Origin: Anthonomus grandis grandis | Lineage: Eukaryota > Arthropoda > Insecta > Coleoptera > Curculionidae | Length of the DNA: 64,000 nucleotides | NCBI RefSeq assembly: GCF_022605725.1 | Contig: NC_065567.1 | Location: 39,659,127-39,723,126 of the forward strand | Direction of reading: 5' to 3' | Shown here: in pieces, positions 24,311 to 34,591 of the stretch | How the letters are laid out: every line of letters begins with the position of its first letter | Numbering within the stretch: position 1 is the stretch's first letter | Notes under the pieces: generated by a model | The model's input: the letters and a program-made list of their open reading frames with translations, nothing else | Told to the model about the DNA's origin: nothing | Databases searched by the model: none | Program-made: the position numbers and the translations under genes

Positions 24311-25079
24311 TCCGTTTTAAGGGGCGCAAGCTGGCTGGGTACTACCAAGCCCCACGTATAAGAATAAACCGGCTGCCATGTCCTGAAGAGAACTTGGTAG
24401 TACCATAGATATACCATCGTAACGCAGAAAATCGTAGCTCACTGTAAAATTTCACCATCACCAAATTTAATCCTAGAGTCAATGGATAAAAAAGGATCTC
24501 AATTCTTTGACTACATAAAGTACTACATAATCACCATTGGCTGAACAACATTTTACGATCAGTACTAGTAGCAGAAATTGTAAATGATGTGATATATTCA
24601 TAGGCTTAGATGTTATGAATGCTGAGAAGTTTAAAATGATAAATATAACCGGATATTGACGACGACAACTGAAGAGATTTTTATGTACCATTTAAAAGAA
24701 GGAAAAGCCAGAAGCGTTAAGGTATCTAAGGATATTATCATACCAGAAAATTAAGAGGTGGTGGTTAATGGAAAAAATGTTTTGATTGAGTCCATGGAAA
24801 GCTGTAAAGTATATAGTCAAGGAATTTTTCCAGCAAAGACATTATCTACGCAGAAGAAATCTACTATTTTGGTCCGAATGGTCAACTTAAAAGGACATGA
24901 TCAAAATCTGAAACAAAAAGAAAACATTGAAATATCATGAAAAAATACTGATGGAATTCATTCAAGCAGTTATTTGAATATTTACAAAAATTTTTTGAGG
25001 AATCTTCTGCCATAAGTATTTTCTTTATACGATAATGACCTGGAAAGTGCCGATTTGGTACAGCACTGAATTAACCCTG

Positions 25080-26275
25080 GAGACAATGCTCCGATAAAGC
25101 AAGCTCGTCGAAGAATTCCTCAATGCTTGACAAAATGAAGACACAAGGAGTGATAGAACCATGCCAGAGTTCTTGGACATCTCCAGTTGTAGTTTGTACT
25201 AGTACAGGAAAAGGACAGGTCTACCAGATTTCATGTAGATTATCATCGACTGAATGACATTGCCATGAAAGATAGTTATCCTCTACCAAAAATTAACGAC
25301 ACCCTGAACACGCTTCCATGCTTCTATCAGCTTTACAATGGTTTTCAACGCTCCATCTAAAGAGTGTATACTAGCAGTTAAAAATGCACCCAAAAATTGA
25401 GGACATGTTTGGGATTGGAACAGGAATTTAGCGGTTTACAGTTATGCCCTTTGGACTCTGTAATTCTCCAGTGATCTTTGAAAGGCTTATGGTGACTGTG
25501 TTACGTGGAATGATTTATGAATCATGCCTAGTTTATCTGGATAACATCATCATACTGGGAAAAACATTTGAAGATCATTTAAAGAATATTCAAGATGTAT
25601 TTGTTAAGATACTTCATGATGTATTTGTCAGGTTGGCATAAGTCCTAAGAAATGTTGCTTGTTTCAATAAAAAATTGGATACCTTGATTATGTAATATCA
25701 GAAAATGGTATCAAGACTGATCCAGTTAAAGTAGAAGCAATCAAAAATTGACGGCGATCCAAAAACAAACACCACTTAAGACATTTTCTGGGCCTTTCTA
25801 CCTATTACAGAAGATTTGAAAAAAATTTCGCTAACCTTGCAAACCCCTACATAAGCTTACGGAGAACAAAATGATATTTAGTTGGTCAGCAGACTGTGAA
25901 GAAGCGCTAAAAAGAGCACTGTGTATATCTCCAATTTTAACGAATTCTATTCCTGAACAAACTTTTATTTTGGATACAAATGCAAGCAATAGAGCGTAAG
26001 TAAGTAATAGCTTATTTCAGTAAAACGCTATCAAAGTCAGAAACAAACTATTGTGTGACCAGACGAGAGCTATTGGCAGCAGTAAAAGGTATTGAACATC
26101 TCCATAAAATCTTTAAGACTGACCATGCTTTTCTGAAGTGGCTGTTTCAATTCAAAAACCCTGAAGCACAAATAACAAGGTGGCTTCAACGACTACAGGA
26201 GTATCATTTTGCAATAGACCATAGTAAATGCGAATATCACCAAAACGCCTTTATTCAGAAGACCTTGCATTGAAA
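25080..26275 (+). pseudogene. gypsy reverse transcriptase and RNase H
   Basis: RT motifs appear in order: SSWTSPVVV, MPFGLCNSPVIFERLM (25444 on), then VYLDNIIILGKTFEDH. The catalytic YLDD is changed to YLDN, so this RT would be inactive even without the stops. RNase H and tether sequences follow: NYCVTRRELLAAVKGIEH, TDHAFLKWLFQFKNPE and RWLQRLQEYHFAIDH. Uninterrupted parts are 25444-25641 and 26055-26273. Confidence 0.8.
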
Positions 26276-26299
26276 CATGTTAACTTTTTCTTAAAAAGG

Positions 26300-27190
26300 A
26301 ATTAAGACAGCATCCAGAGATACTTGCTTGTCATCGTATTGGCTTTAGCAATCCTAAGGAGTGGGATGCAGCTAGTTTATTCCAGGATCAGTGGGATGAT
26401 CCAGTATTTGTCCTTATTTATCAACTGACGTTTTGAACAATTTTAAAGCCGGAGATATTTCTGACAAACCTCCAGAAGTAAAAGCTTACTGGTCTCAATG
26501 GAAATTCGTTGATTATGCAATATGGATTTTTGAGTTAGTAAGACCTTGGCAAAAGTAAGAGCACGATTTTACTGGCTAAGCAGTCATAGAGATGTTAACT
26601 GCTAGTGCCGATAGTGTGAGCAATGTTCGTCAAGCAAGGGCTCAAGAACCCGGATCAGAGGAAAAATGATGCAGTATCTGGTTGGTGCACCCTTTGAACG
26701 AATTGCCATAGAAGTAATAAGTGGCCCGAGATTCATCCTATTTCAAACCAAAAGACAGGAGCAGGCAATTTTGTATCTTTAATTAGTTGAAGTACTATTC
26801 CAAAACTGGAAATGCCGATTTGATGTCCCCAGAGAGATACATTCAATGAAGGAACTTTGAGTCACGAATATTCCAACAAATATGCCAATTGCTTGAAATC
26901 AATAACACCCACCCAAATCTCCTATACCCTCAGTCTGATAGAATGATTGAAAGATTTTATCGTACATTTAAAACCTAATTGAGAGTTGTAGTAACCTGAA
27001 CGCAAACCAACTGTGTACAACTATTTTTATTGGCATATCGTTCTTCTATCTACGAGTCTACTAAAAAAATGCCGGCAAAAGTTGTCTTCGATGATGAACT
27101 TTTAAAGTTTACCTTTAAACATTATTACTGTGCTGAGGCCTTGAAGAGTACGTCGTCCATCTGCAAAAGCGTTTGCAAATGATCCACGAA
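26300..27190 (+). pseudogene. gypsy integrase
   Basis: Frames give RFYWLSSHRDV and a CRxCEQC zinc-binding half, GAPFERIAIEVISGP (first catalytic Asp context, here lacking the usual Asp), then RNFESRIFQQICQLLEINN, YPQSDRMIERFYRTFKT (third catalytic Glu context) and LLAYRSSIYESTKKMPA. The order is as in gypsy integrases, with many stops. Confidence 0.7.
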
Positions 27191-27429
27191 CAAGCACAGG
27201 AAGCACATAAAGGCTAATTTCACCGGTTTTAATCCTGGGGTCTGTCCCCATGTGAATGTTCAAAATAATGGCTACTGATATATTAAGAATTCTAAATACG
27301 TGAAGGCCGTAGGTATTTTATATTGGCTTATTGCTATGGTTTTTTTGCCGAAGAAAAAGCATAGTTTACTATAACTATAACTATTATTTAAAGAACAGGT
27401 GATTATCGATTAAGTTTAATCCAAATTTC

Positions 27430-28258
27430 CATAAATGGGTTCTGTCATGAATAAAAAGGGAAATTAACCGAGATTAGTCGACGCAAATTGAAATTCTGTG
27501 TCAGTTAGTAACGAATTCAACTTTATCAAGTCGTCAAATAGCGATAGCAACTGGATCTCGTGAATCAAGACGAAAGGTACTTAAATTTTATAAGTTTTAT
27601 TCCTATTAACTGCAAGAACTAGGTAAAGATGAACCGGATGGAAGATTCCAGTTTTATAAAATTATTACAGATAAAATTACGACAGAACCTCAACTAGTTA
27701 AAAATATTTGCTTCAGGAATGAATTTGCCTTTTATTTGATAGGGCATGTTAATAAGCAAAACTGTCGTTATTGGAATGACAAATTGAAAACCCATGCGTA
27801 TCTAGAGAACATGTATATTGGGATTATTGGCCCAATTTATACTAGGATACCTAAATTGCAATATGTAAGCTGAAATGCTACAGAAGTCTATCAAACCACT
27901 AATAGTGCGGGAAGTGGAAAATTAAAGATACACGGAAATATACCTTTAGAAGCAGCACCTTCTTATTATGTTGTTCCCGTTAGGCAAAGGTTGGATGATT
28001 ATTATCCTAACCAGTAGATTGGAAGAAAAGGTCCTATTAATGGCCACCTAGATTTACAGATTTACTCTTAAAACGCAAGATCTATTTAAGATTTTAGGGG
28101 TATATCTCACCCTGTCCAAGGAGTTGCAGATAAGGGTGTGTGAGATATAATGCTTGTTTTGTTTCCTCTTCGTATAATAGAAACTGTTTCTAGTTTTTTT
28201 ATTCAGTTTTTGGCTATTACTGTATGGCCATTTTAATTTTTTTAATTGTCACCAGGTC
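27430..28258 (+). mobile_element. Tc1/mariner-superfamily element, family A copy 2 (decayed)
   Basis: The plus-strand transposase relic aligns by eye with the copy at 50.8 kb: GSVMNKKGN, QIEILCQLVTNSTLSSRQIA, LVKNICFRNEFAFYLIGHVN (first catalytic Asp replaced by Asn), VPVRQRLDDYYPNQ and IGRKGPINGHL. The right end keeps the subterminal hairpin (28105-28152) and a terminal repeat remnant AATTGTCACC near 28243. The left end is not clear. The N-terminal DNA-binding part is degraded. Confidence 0.7.
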
Positions 28259-28583
28259 TAGTCCAGGATAAAAACCAATTTACAAAAATTCAATGACGCG
28301 TTTTCCATTTACATCTAACGCAACATCGGTCATCAATCACCCTATATATAGGCTCGTGTTAGTGAGTTATTTAAAAATTAATACATAATTAGAATCGATC
28401 GATCGATACACGGTTATCCATTGATCGATATAACAATATTCAAAAAAGAAGCACAATGCCAGGTAGTCGTTATATAAAGTCGATGTATATAACGTTTTGA
28501 GGATGACTTTAAAAGACCAATTTACCTAGTATTGTTTATTTCGACGTCTTTGGGATGTAAGAAAGAGCTCGATATATGCTCTA

Positions 28584-28620
28584 TATTTTTCCAAAAAAAA
28601 CAAATTTTTTGGAAAAATAT
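28584..28620. repeat. Palindrome, ~16-bp arms
   Basis: ATATTTTTCCAAAAAA and its exact complement surround a short ACAA-type loop. No associated element identified. Confidence 0.5.
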
Positions 28621-28689
28621 AATTATGTTAACGAGATTTTGTGGGTAAAAATAACACATAAAACAGCAGGAACTATGAATATAATACTT

Positions 28690-29120
28690 TATCCAGGAAC
28701 ACACTCTTTTATATTGACAACGTCAGATTTAAATACAAGTTTTAAGGTAAAACTTGTAGTTTTACCTTACTCGCATTAACGTTTAATTGTTGCCAAGATA
28801 TACAACAAAACTGATAAAATTTCATCAAACACGATCCCTTCTAAAGATCCATGAAATATTTTGGAAATACTTAGAAGTTTCTATAGTGTTTTTGCCTTTG
28901 GAGAAGAATCGTTTTCCAACAACAGTGACTGAGTCAAGGCAAGCAAGTACGTAAATTCTAAAAAAATTAAACTACAAGGATTTACAATAAAGTGACCTAA
29001 GTTGGAGCACAAATGGGACCCTTAAACTCCTTGGGCTACTAAAAATTACCTAACATTTAATATCTTTATCCTGTAGGCAAAAATATTAAACGTTACGTAA
29101 GTAGAATCCCTAGTAAGCTT
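28690..29120. repeat. Interspersed repeat shared with 44.73 kb (possible LTR)
   Basis: About 430 bp are recognisably homologous, same orientation, to 44742-45165. Both contain GGAACACACTTTTA-like starts, GTTTAATTGTT(T/G)CCAAG, GTTTTTGCC, CAAGCAAGTA, ACTACAGGGATTTACAATA-like and CGTAAGTAGAA(C/T)CC motifs. Size and lack of coding suit a solo LTR. The family is not identified. It may belong to the gypsy relic upstream. Confidence 0.55.
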
Positions 29121-29169
29121 AACTAATCAAGTCGTGTGTTTAATCCTTTTTTATGCTATTCATCCATAT

Positions 29170-29403
29170 TTAACGTCTCTCAAAACCAACTAAAGAACAG
29201 TATCTACCCGTATGGGTTTTGACATCCGTTTTTGCATCACTACCCATGTCACTACCGCCGTCGAAAAATATATTTAAAGCCCAGTCCTGGAATATATTAT
29301 TTGCTGTTTCTAGATTGTCTGTGCTATGCCGATTACAGTAGAAAATTAGGAAAATACTTTCTTCCTTATCCCTCACCGCTGCCCCGTAGCAGTTTCGTGG
29401 AGC
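29170..29403 (-). CDS. Possible terminal exon of an unidentified gene
   Basis: The minus strand has a pyrimidine-rich tract ending TTTTTTAAG directly before an open frame of 77 codons that ends in TAA at 29170-29172. The peptide begins APRNCYGAAVRDKEES, contains FYCNRHSTDN and FFDGGSDMGSDAKTDV, and ends LVGFERR. Composition is mixed and protein-like and GC is higher than the flanks. I do not recognise the family. It could equally be the coding end of a transposon. No partner exon was found. Confidence 0.3.
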   Translation of the reverse strand, partial: APRNCYGAAVRDKEESIFLIFYCNRHSTDNLETANNIFQDWALNIFFDGGSDMGSDAKTDVKTHTGRYCSLVGFERR

Positions 29404-30249
29404 CTTAAAAAATGTACAAGAAACAAGAAACGCTAAGCCTGAAAAAAGAGCATATCTGAATCAGAAATTTCAAAATTGTACTCCAAAGGAAAATAGGTAC
29501 AATAAAAAAAAATTAAAATTTTTAAGAATAAAATAAAAAAATATTCTAATAACAATCCATATATCTACTAAATAGCGTATATTATTATCAATACATTAAA
29601 TCTCACTTAAGTTTTATGAAACAACAACAAACCTAACTTTAACCTAACTATTTACATAATTTGAAGTTTATTATGTTCAAATAAATAAAGAAGTTATTTA
29701 TAGAATTATTACTTAAATATTACTCTTATATCATTCTGCTTTCCTTTTGTACATACTATAACTTACATAATTAATTATTGTATTGTAGAATCTCTTCATA
29801 TAAATTGAAACTTGTAAATGTTTTAATAGAAAAAGTTAGTTAATGTTAATAACTCTACCGAGTACAGCCAACTGACATCTATATAATTTTTCTCTTCCTT
29901 CTCAAAAATCTTAGAGAAAGTTTTCTAATAGTAGAAAGTTTGCAATAGTAAATTTTGTTCACAGGCTTATTAACCCCAAAAATTTTAGAGCTTGATATAG
30001 CTATTCAACCGTACCCTCTAACATAGTGAATAATCACTTTTTAGAATTTAGGTAATGCATCTCTCTTGGTACTTCTGAGCTTTAATTACACCAAGGCATG
30101 TGACATGATCAATCTTAGCATTATTTTTTAATTATATCGATTTTATTTATTCATTTTTGTCAGAGAGGTCTGTGTGCATAAAAAACATATTTATTATCAA
30201 ATTAGTAATTCCTCAAGATAGTATATTTGGCCCACTTTTATATACTATA
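29404..30249. other. Stretch without supported feature
   Basis: AT-rich. AACCTAACTTTAACCTAACT at about 29631-29650 resembles two degenerate CCTAA units, as often found interspersed in insect DNA. Nothing else seen. Confidence 0.35.
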
Positions 30250-30535
30250 TGTCGGAGTATTATTATTTTCGGCGGACATGTTCGTTATAAGTAAAACGTC
30301 GCGAATAAAATAAAAGAACTAGTGATCCGAAGCCGGTCTATCTATCATCAGTTCTCTCAAAAGACTGCCGTTTCTTTTTCTTTATGCTTCTCCAAGAATT
30401 CATTCCCGGCTTCGATCCACTCTCTCGATATCTCTTAAAAGATATTGAGTCATGTCCTTTATTTTATTTCTAAGAAACTTCACTAAAAATCAACATAAAC
30501 CCAGACTCATAAAAATAATTATTGGACGGCCGTAC
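30250..30535 (+). repeat. Putative solo LTR with primer-binding-like edge
   Basis: Starts TGTCGGAGTATTATT, contains a TTATAAGTAAAA TATA-like segment and AATAAAATAAAAG polyadenylation-like signals. It is followed near 30527 by TGGACGGCCGTACCGCC, which could be a primer-binding region. It is GC-richer than its flanks. There is no second LTR copy in the window, so this remains tentative. Confidence 0.35.
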
Positions 30536-30659
30536 CGCCGATCGGTGACAGTGACTTAATACTAAGCCTATTACTAATCAAAACAAATCCTTATCTTAAT
30601 ATTCTTAGAAAAATACGTATAGCCGACATATATAAGTGTTTCATAAACTTCTAATATGA

Positions 30660-30735
30660 TTAAATCTCTAAAACATTGCCAATACCACTTCTATGCTGAC
30701 GATACCCAAATTTATGTTTTATTCATGAGATCAGT
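30660..30735 (+). pseudogene. LINE reverse transcriptase scrap (YADD motif)
   Basis: A short frame reads LKHCQYHFYADDTQIYVLF, the catalytic motif C of a jockey-type LINE reverse transcriptase. The flanks do not continue the RT. Confidence 0.55.
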
Positions 30736-30869
30736 GTTTGTTATGTACAACTTAAGTATTTAACCAAAAGCATCCGGAGAAAAATATTTACCACGTATAC
30801 ATTCACCAATTAGCAGCAACATTTTAAGAAACGTCATCAAAATAAAAAAAGGATGAACCAAGAAGTAAA

Positions 30870-31372
30870 AATTAGAAATTACTGGACGAAGTAACGCAAA
30901 TTGAAGTACTTGGACACTTTGCAATAAATCCAACTTTACTCGACTAGCCAGCAGATACAGCAGTCAGATTACCCGAATTTATAAAGAAAGGACTTTAATT
31001 ACATATATTATATCTTGATCACGATGTAAGCTTGCGACAGCTAGAATTGCTGCGGAACCTTGGAATATCAAAAATATTTGCTTTACTATGTATTTTCTTT
31101 TTCAATAAATAAACTGTCATATCTGGAATGACGAAAACCCAGAAATAAAGAAGGACATATGCAACACTTCCATTATTGGTCCATTATTTATAAAAGAAAA
31201 TTCAAATGGTAAAATGTATACTGACAGGGTAAAAAGACCTATGTAACCTCTGACTACGTTCATTAATTACAGAATCAGTCGGACGTACATGACAATTTAC
31301 CTTTAAAAGAAAATTTATTACATTTTAATCAGAATGAGGCTTCATTATTATGTGCTCTAGTAAGACAATGGT
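30870..31372 (+). pseudogene. Mariner/IS630-type transposase relic (family A-related)
   Basis: Shifted frames give QIEVLGHFAINPTLLD (compare QIEILGQFVMNSTL of the 50.8-kb copy), NKQTVI-WNDENPEIKKD, then STIIGPLFIKENSNGKMY and HFNQNEASLLCALVRQW (second catalytic Asp context, usually FQQDGAPPHYALPVRQW; Asp changed). The relic stops abruptly where the LINE's 3' end begins. A C-terminal piece of the same kind lies just beyond the LINE at about 36690. Confidence 0.65.
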
Positions 31373-31787
31373 TTTTTCAATCAATGCTTTATTGTCAAGA
31401 AATTGTTACAATTTGTAGACAAAGCTGTAAAACAAAAAAGACACAAAAATGCAAACAAAACACAATTAAAAAAAAGAAAAACAAAACAAAATTAAAAAAA
31501 AAATATAAATAAATAAATAGAATAGATTATCTACAATATATACAGATTAATACAATTTAGAAATTGTAAGTAGTCAAAAATATTATTATAAAATATACAA
31601 TTTAATGTATACAATGTCAAAAAAAAAGATCATTAAAAAATCTCTCTACGTTAAAAAAAATGTAAAAAATGTTTAAAAAAGTAAAAAATTATAAAAAATC
31701 CTAAAATAGCTACAAAAAGCAGTATACCTAAACATGTACAGATAGTAAAAATACATAATCTGCTAGTGCGAAATTTCAAATCAATGA

Positions 31788-34586
31788 TTACAAAAAAAAA
31801 TCGTTAACTGTGTAAAAAGCTCTCTCCAGTAAGAATGCTTTTAATGCTTTACGAAAAGCAAAAAAAGATGTGATGGATTTAATTTCCAATGGCAGATGAT
31901 TGTGCATTTTTTTTGCATTATATAATATGGAACTTTTGACCAACTCTGAATGTGGGGTAGGCAGGTATAGATCATGTTCCGTGTATCTAAGTAGATAACT
32001 ATGGGAAGGCCTATCAGATGCTGAACCGTGTTTGCGTATTAGACAAAGGGACTCAAATATGAATAAAGATGGAAAAGTTAATATTTGAAATTTTTTGAAG
32101 AAATGCTGGCAATGACTTCTGTATTTAAGTCTCAGTGTATAACGTAAAGCTCTCTTTTGTAGTCTAAAAATACGGTCAAATTGAGTTGCACTACATGTAC
32201 CCCAGAATGGAAGGGCGTATCGAAGGTGCGATTCAAAAAGGGCAAAATAAACTGTTCTAGAAGTAGACAGGCTAAGCTCCTTAGAAATTGATCTTAACGC
32301 AAAACAAGCGGAACCTAATTTTCTTGATAAAAAGTCAATATGTGTGTCCCATTTTAACGAGTTGTCAACAGTTAGCCCTAAAAACTTTACAGAATCAACT
32401 TCGTCAATTGTTGCATTACCAAGTACAAAATATTGCAAGGTATTTTTATAGGACAACATTTTAGTTTTGGAAATGTTGAGACAAAGGAGATTAGAGTCGC
32501 ACCATGATTTGATAGTAGTTAAGTCACTTGATACGGTTCTATGAAGTTTAGAAATATCCGGATCACTCCAGGTAAAACTAGTATCATCAGCAAATAGACA
32601 GACTTTACCGTTAATATTTAGATTAGCAATGTCATTGATGAAGATAAGAAACAAAATAGGGCCAAGTACGGAACTTTGAGGCACTCCACTTTGTATTGGC
32701 TTGCAAGAAGACATAGTCGAATCAATTCTCACAGCTTGATTTCTGTTACTGAGATACGACTTAAACCATTCAAAAGGCGCTCCTCTGAACCCGTAATATT
32801 GCAACTTTTTTAATAAGATGTCATGATTAACACAATCAAAGGCTTTAGAAAAATCACAGAAAATTGTTGCTGTAGGGTGTTGGTTGTTTAAGCTAGAGTA
32901 TACATTATTAAAAAGAGAAAACATAGCATCATTTGTGCATTTGTTATTTAAAAATCCAAATTGATGGGAAGTAAGTATTTTATATTTTAGCAAAAATGAT
33001 TGAAGTCTTTTTTTAACCAATCTTTCAATAATTTTTGAAAGTGTGGGAAGAAGAGCAATAGGGCGATAGTTGGAAGACTGATCTTTGTCTCCTCCTTTAT
33101 GTAGTGGAATTATTATCGCCAACTTAAGGCAGTTAGGAAAAACACCTTTTTGAAAAGACTGATTAATTAGAGTAATAAGATGACATAATGTACATTCGGG
33201 CAGATTTGAAAACATTTTGAGAGTAATTCCATCAATTCCAGAAGAGCCTTTGTTTTTGATTTCCCTAATTGAACTGCAAAGCTCTGGTAACACTACGGGC
33301 GTAAAGAAGAAGCTGTGGAAATTCTCATTTGCAATGGGAAGATATGAAAGTGGATCATGGGAAGGAGTTATGGTACTCATTAAATTATTTGCCACATTTA
33401 CAAAATAATCATTAAGGTTTTCAGATGAAGTGGAGATAGTATTCGACAAAGAAGGCTTATTTCTCAAAGCATTAACAATCGACCATGTTTCCTTAGCCAC
33501 ATTTTTAGATTTAGCCAGTCTCCTATTATAGTAAATATCCTTCGCGGCTTTTAAAGTTCTCTGATAAATCTTTTTGTAAAGTCTTACGTACTCATGAAAA
33601 AAAGCGCTGTCTGAAAATTTCTTAAGATGAGATAATAAGCGCATGTTCTTAGCAGATGTACGCAAGCCTTGGGTAGACCAGGGGTTATGTTGCTTCTTTT
33701 TAAGAGGTCTCAAAGGAAAGGACTTGTGAGAAAGACTAGATAGCGTTTTTACAACTCTAGAGAATTCTAAATCAACGTCGTCAGAGAAAATATTCCAGTC
33801 AGTTGATTGACAAAGGTGCCTAAAATGTAAAAAAATTTTATCCGAGAAAATACGGCCTAATTTGCGTGGAACATTTTTACTTTTAGATTTAGTTATGGAA
33901 AACTTTGTTAACATTGCTTCATGGTCTGAGAAACCTGGGCTTAAGACAGTACAATCGACGAAATCTGGCTCAAAGGAAGATACGACATAATCTATTGTAC
34001 TAGAGCTGGTTTTAGTTATTCTGGTAGGTGATTTAATGTGCATGATTAAGCCAAAAGAGTCGAAAATGGACTGGAGAGATTCTTGAGCAGCACACACACT
34101 GGAAAAATCAATGTTTAGGTCGCCACATAAAATGAGTTTGCTTTTTAATGGCAGAGACTCAAGCAAGCTTAGTAATTTTTGGAAAAAAACATTTACGTCA
34201 GCATCAGGTGTTCTGTAAATACAAACAACGTAAAGATCAAAATTATTATTGTAGACAATGGAAAACTCAAATATTTTTTCGGAAACTAAATTATCGAACC
34301 CGGTTACCATTGAAAAGTCGTTGCTAGTAGATAATATCACAGTACCTCCATGAGTTAGATTTGTTCTATCAAATCTGGCAACTGTAGTGTAATTATCCAC
34401 CACCACAGGCTCACCAACATGCAACCAATGTTCAGTTATGGCAACGATTTCTGGAAAATGAAGCTCTTCCAGTAAAAGAAATAAATCATTAGTTTTATGT
34501 CTTAAGGACTGAATATTTAGAGAGAAAATACTAAGCTTGCCATTGTCCAGTATTTTAGAGGGTGCTTGATCCTCTGTTCGCGTCAA
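31788..34586 (-). CDS. LINE ORF2: endonuclease and reverse transcriptase, 932 aa
   Basis: Residues about 18-225 are an APE-type endonuclease: SLNIQS, TEHWL (Glu52), GDLNID (Asp156, Asn158), DYV (Asp199) and SDHE (Asp221, His222). The RT spans about 440-720: SSNYRPIALLPTLSK, CDFSKAFDCVNHD (motif A, Asp578), GVPQSSVLGP (motif B) and FADDTS (motif C, Asp667/668). A C-terminal domain follows to residue 932. The family normally has GVPQGS; here the Gly is Ser638, which may impair activity. The frame has no ATG upstream of the endonuclease. The first possible codon after the upstream stop region is TTG at 34584-34586, and the next Met is residue 93. Translation therefore probably depends on ORF1, by reinitiation or a -1 shift. 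No internal stop. Confidence 0.9.
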   Translation of the reverse strand: MTRTEDQAPSKILDNGKLSIFSLNIQSLRHKTNDLFLLLEELHFPEIVAITEHWLHVGEPVVVDNYTTVARFDRTNLTHGGTVILSTSNDFSMVTGFDNLVSEKIFEFSIVYNNNFDLYVVCIYRTPDADVNVFFQKLLSLLESLPLKSKLILCGDLNIDFSSVCAAQESLQSIFDSFGLIMHIKSPTRITKTSSSTIDYVVSSFEPDFVDCTVLSPGFSDHEAMLTKFSITKSKSKNVPRKLGRIFSDKIFLHFRHLCQSTDWNIFSDDVDLEFSRVVKTLSSLSHKSFPLRPLKKKQHNPWSTQGLRTSAKNMRLLSHLKKFSDSAFFHEYVRLYKKIYQRTLKAAKDIYYNRRLAKSKNVAKETWSIVNALRNKPSLSNTISTSSENLNDYFVNVANNLMSTITPSHDPLSYLPIANENFHSFFFTPVVLPELCSSIREIKNKGSSGIDGITLKMFSNLPECTLCHLITLINQSFQKGVFPNCLKLAIIIPLHKGGDKDQSSNYRPIALLPTLSKIIERLVKKRLQSFLLKYKILTSHQFGFLNNKCTNDAMFSLFNNVYSSLNNQHPTATIFCDFSKAFDCVNHDILLKKLQYYGFRGAPFEWFKSYLSNRNQAVRIDSTMSSCKPIQSGVPQSSVLGPILFLIFINDIANLNINGKVCLFADDTSFTWSDPDISKLHRTVSSDLTTIKSWCDSNLLCLNISKTKMLSYKNTLQYFVLGNATIDEVDSVKFLGLTVDNSLKWDTHIDFLSRKLGSACFALRSISKELSLSTSRTVYFALFESHLRYALPFWGTCSATQFDRIFRLQKRALRYTLRLKYRSHCQHFFKKFQILTFPSLFIFESLCLIRKHGSASDRPSHSYLLRYTEHDLYLPTPHSELVKSSILYNAKKMHNHLPLEIKSITSFFAFRKALKAFLLERAFYTVNDFFL

Positions 34587-34591
34587 GTCAT

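Larger units (their letters stand above)
23640..27245 (+). mobile_element. Degenerate Ty3/gypsy retrotransposon
   Basis: A plus-strand relic with gag, zinc knuckle, reverse transcriptase, RNase H and integrase in the standard Ty3/gypsy order. All domains are broken by stops and frame shifts. I could not identify its flanking LTRs. A block at 28.69 kb shared with 44.73 kb could be an LTR of this or another family. A mariner-like copy follows directly at 27.4 kb. Confidence 0.8.

Noticed and set aside
29631..29650. CCTAA-like repeats
   Set aside because: Only two degenerate units; common by chance in AT-rich insect DNA.
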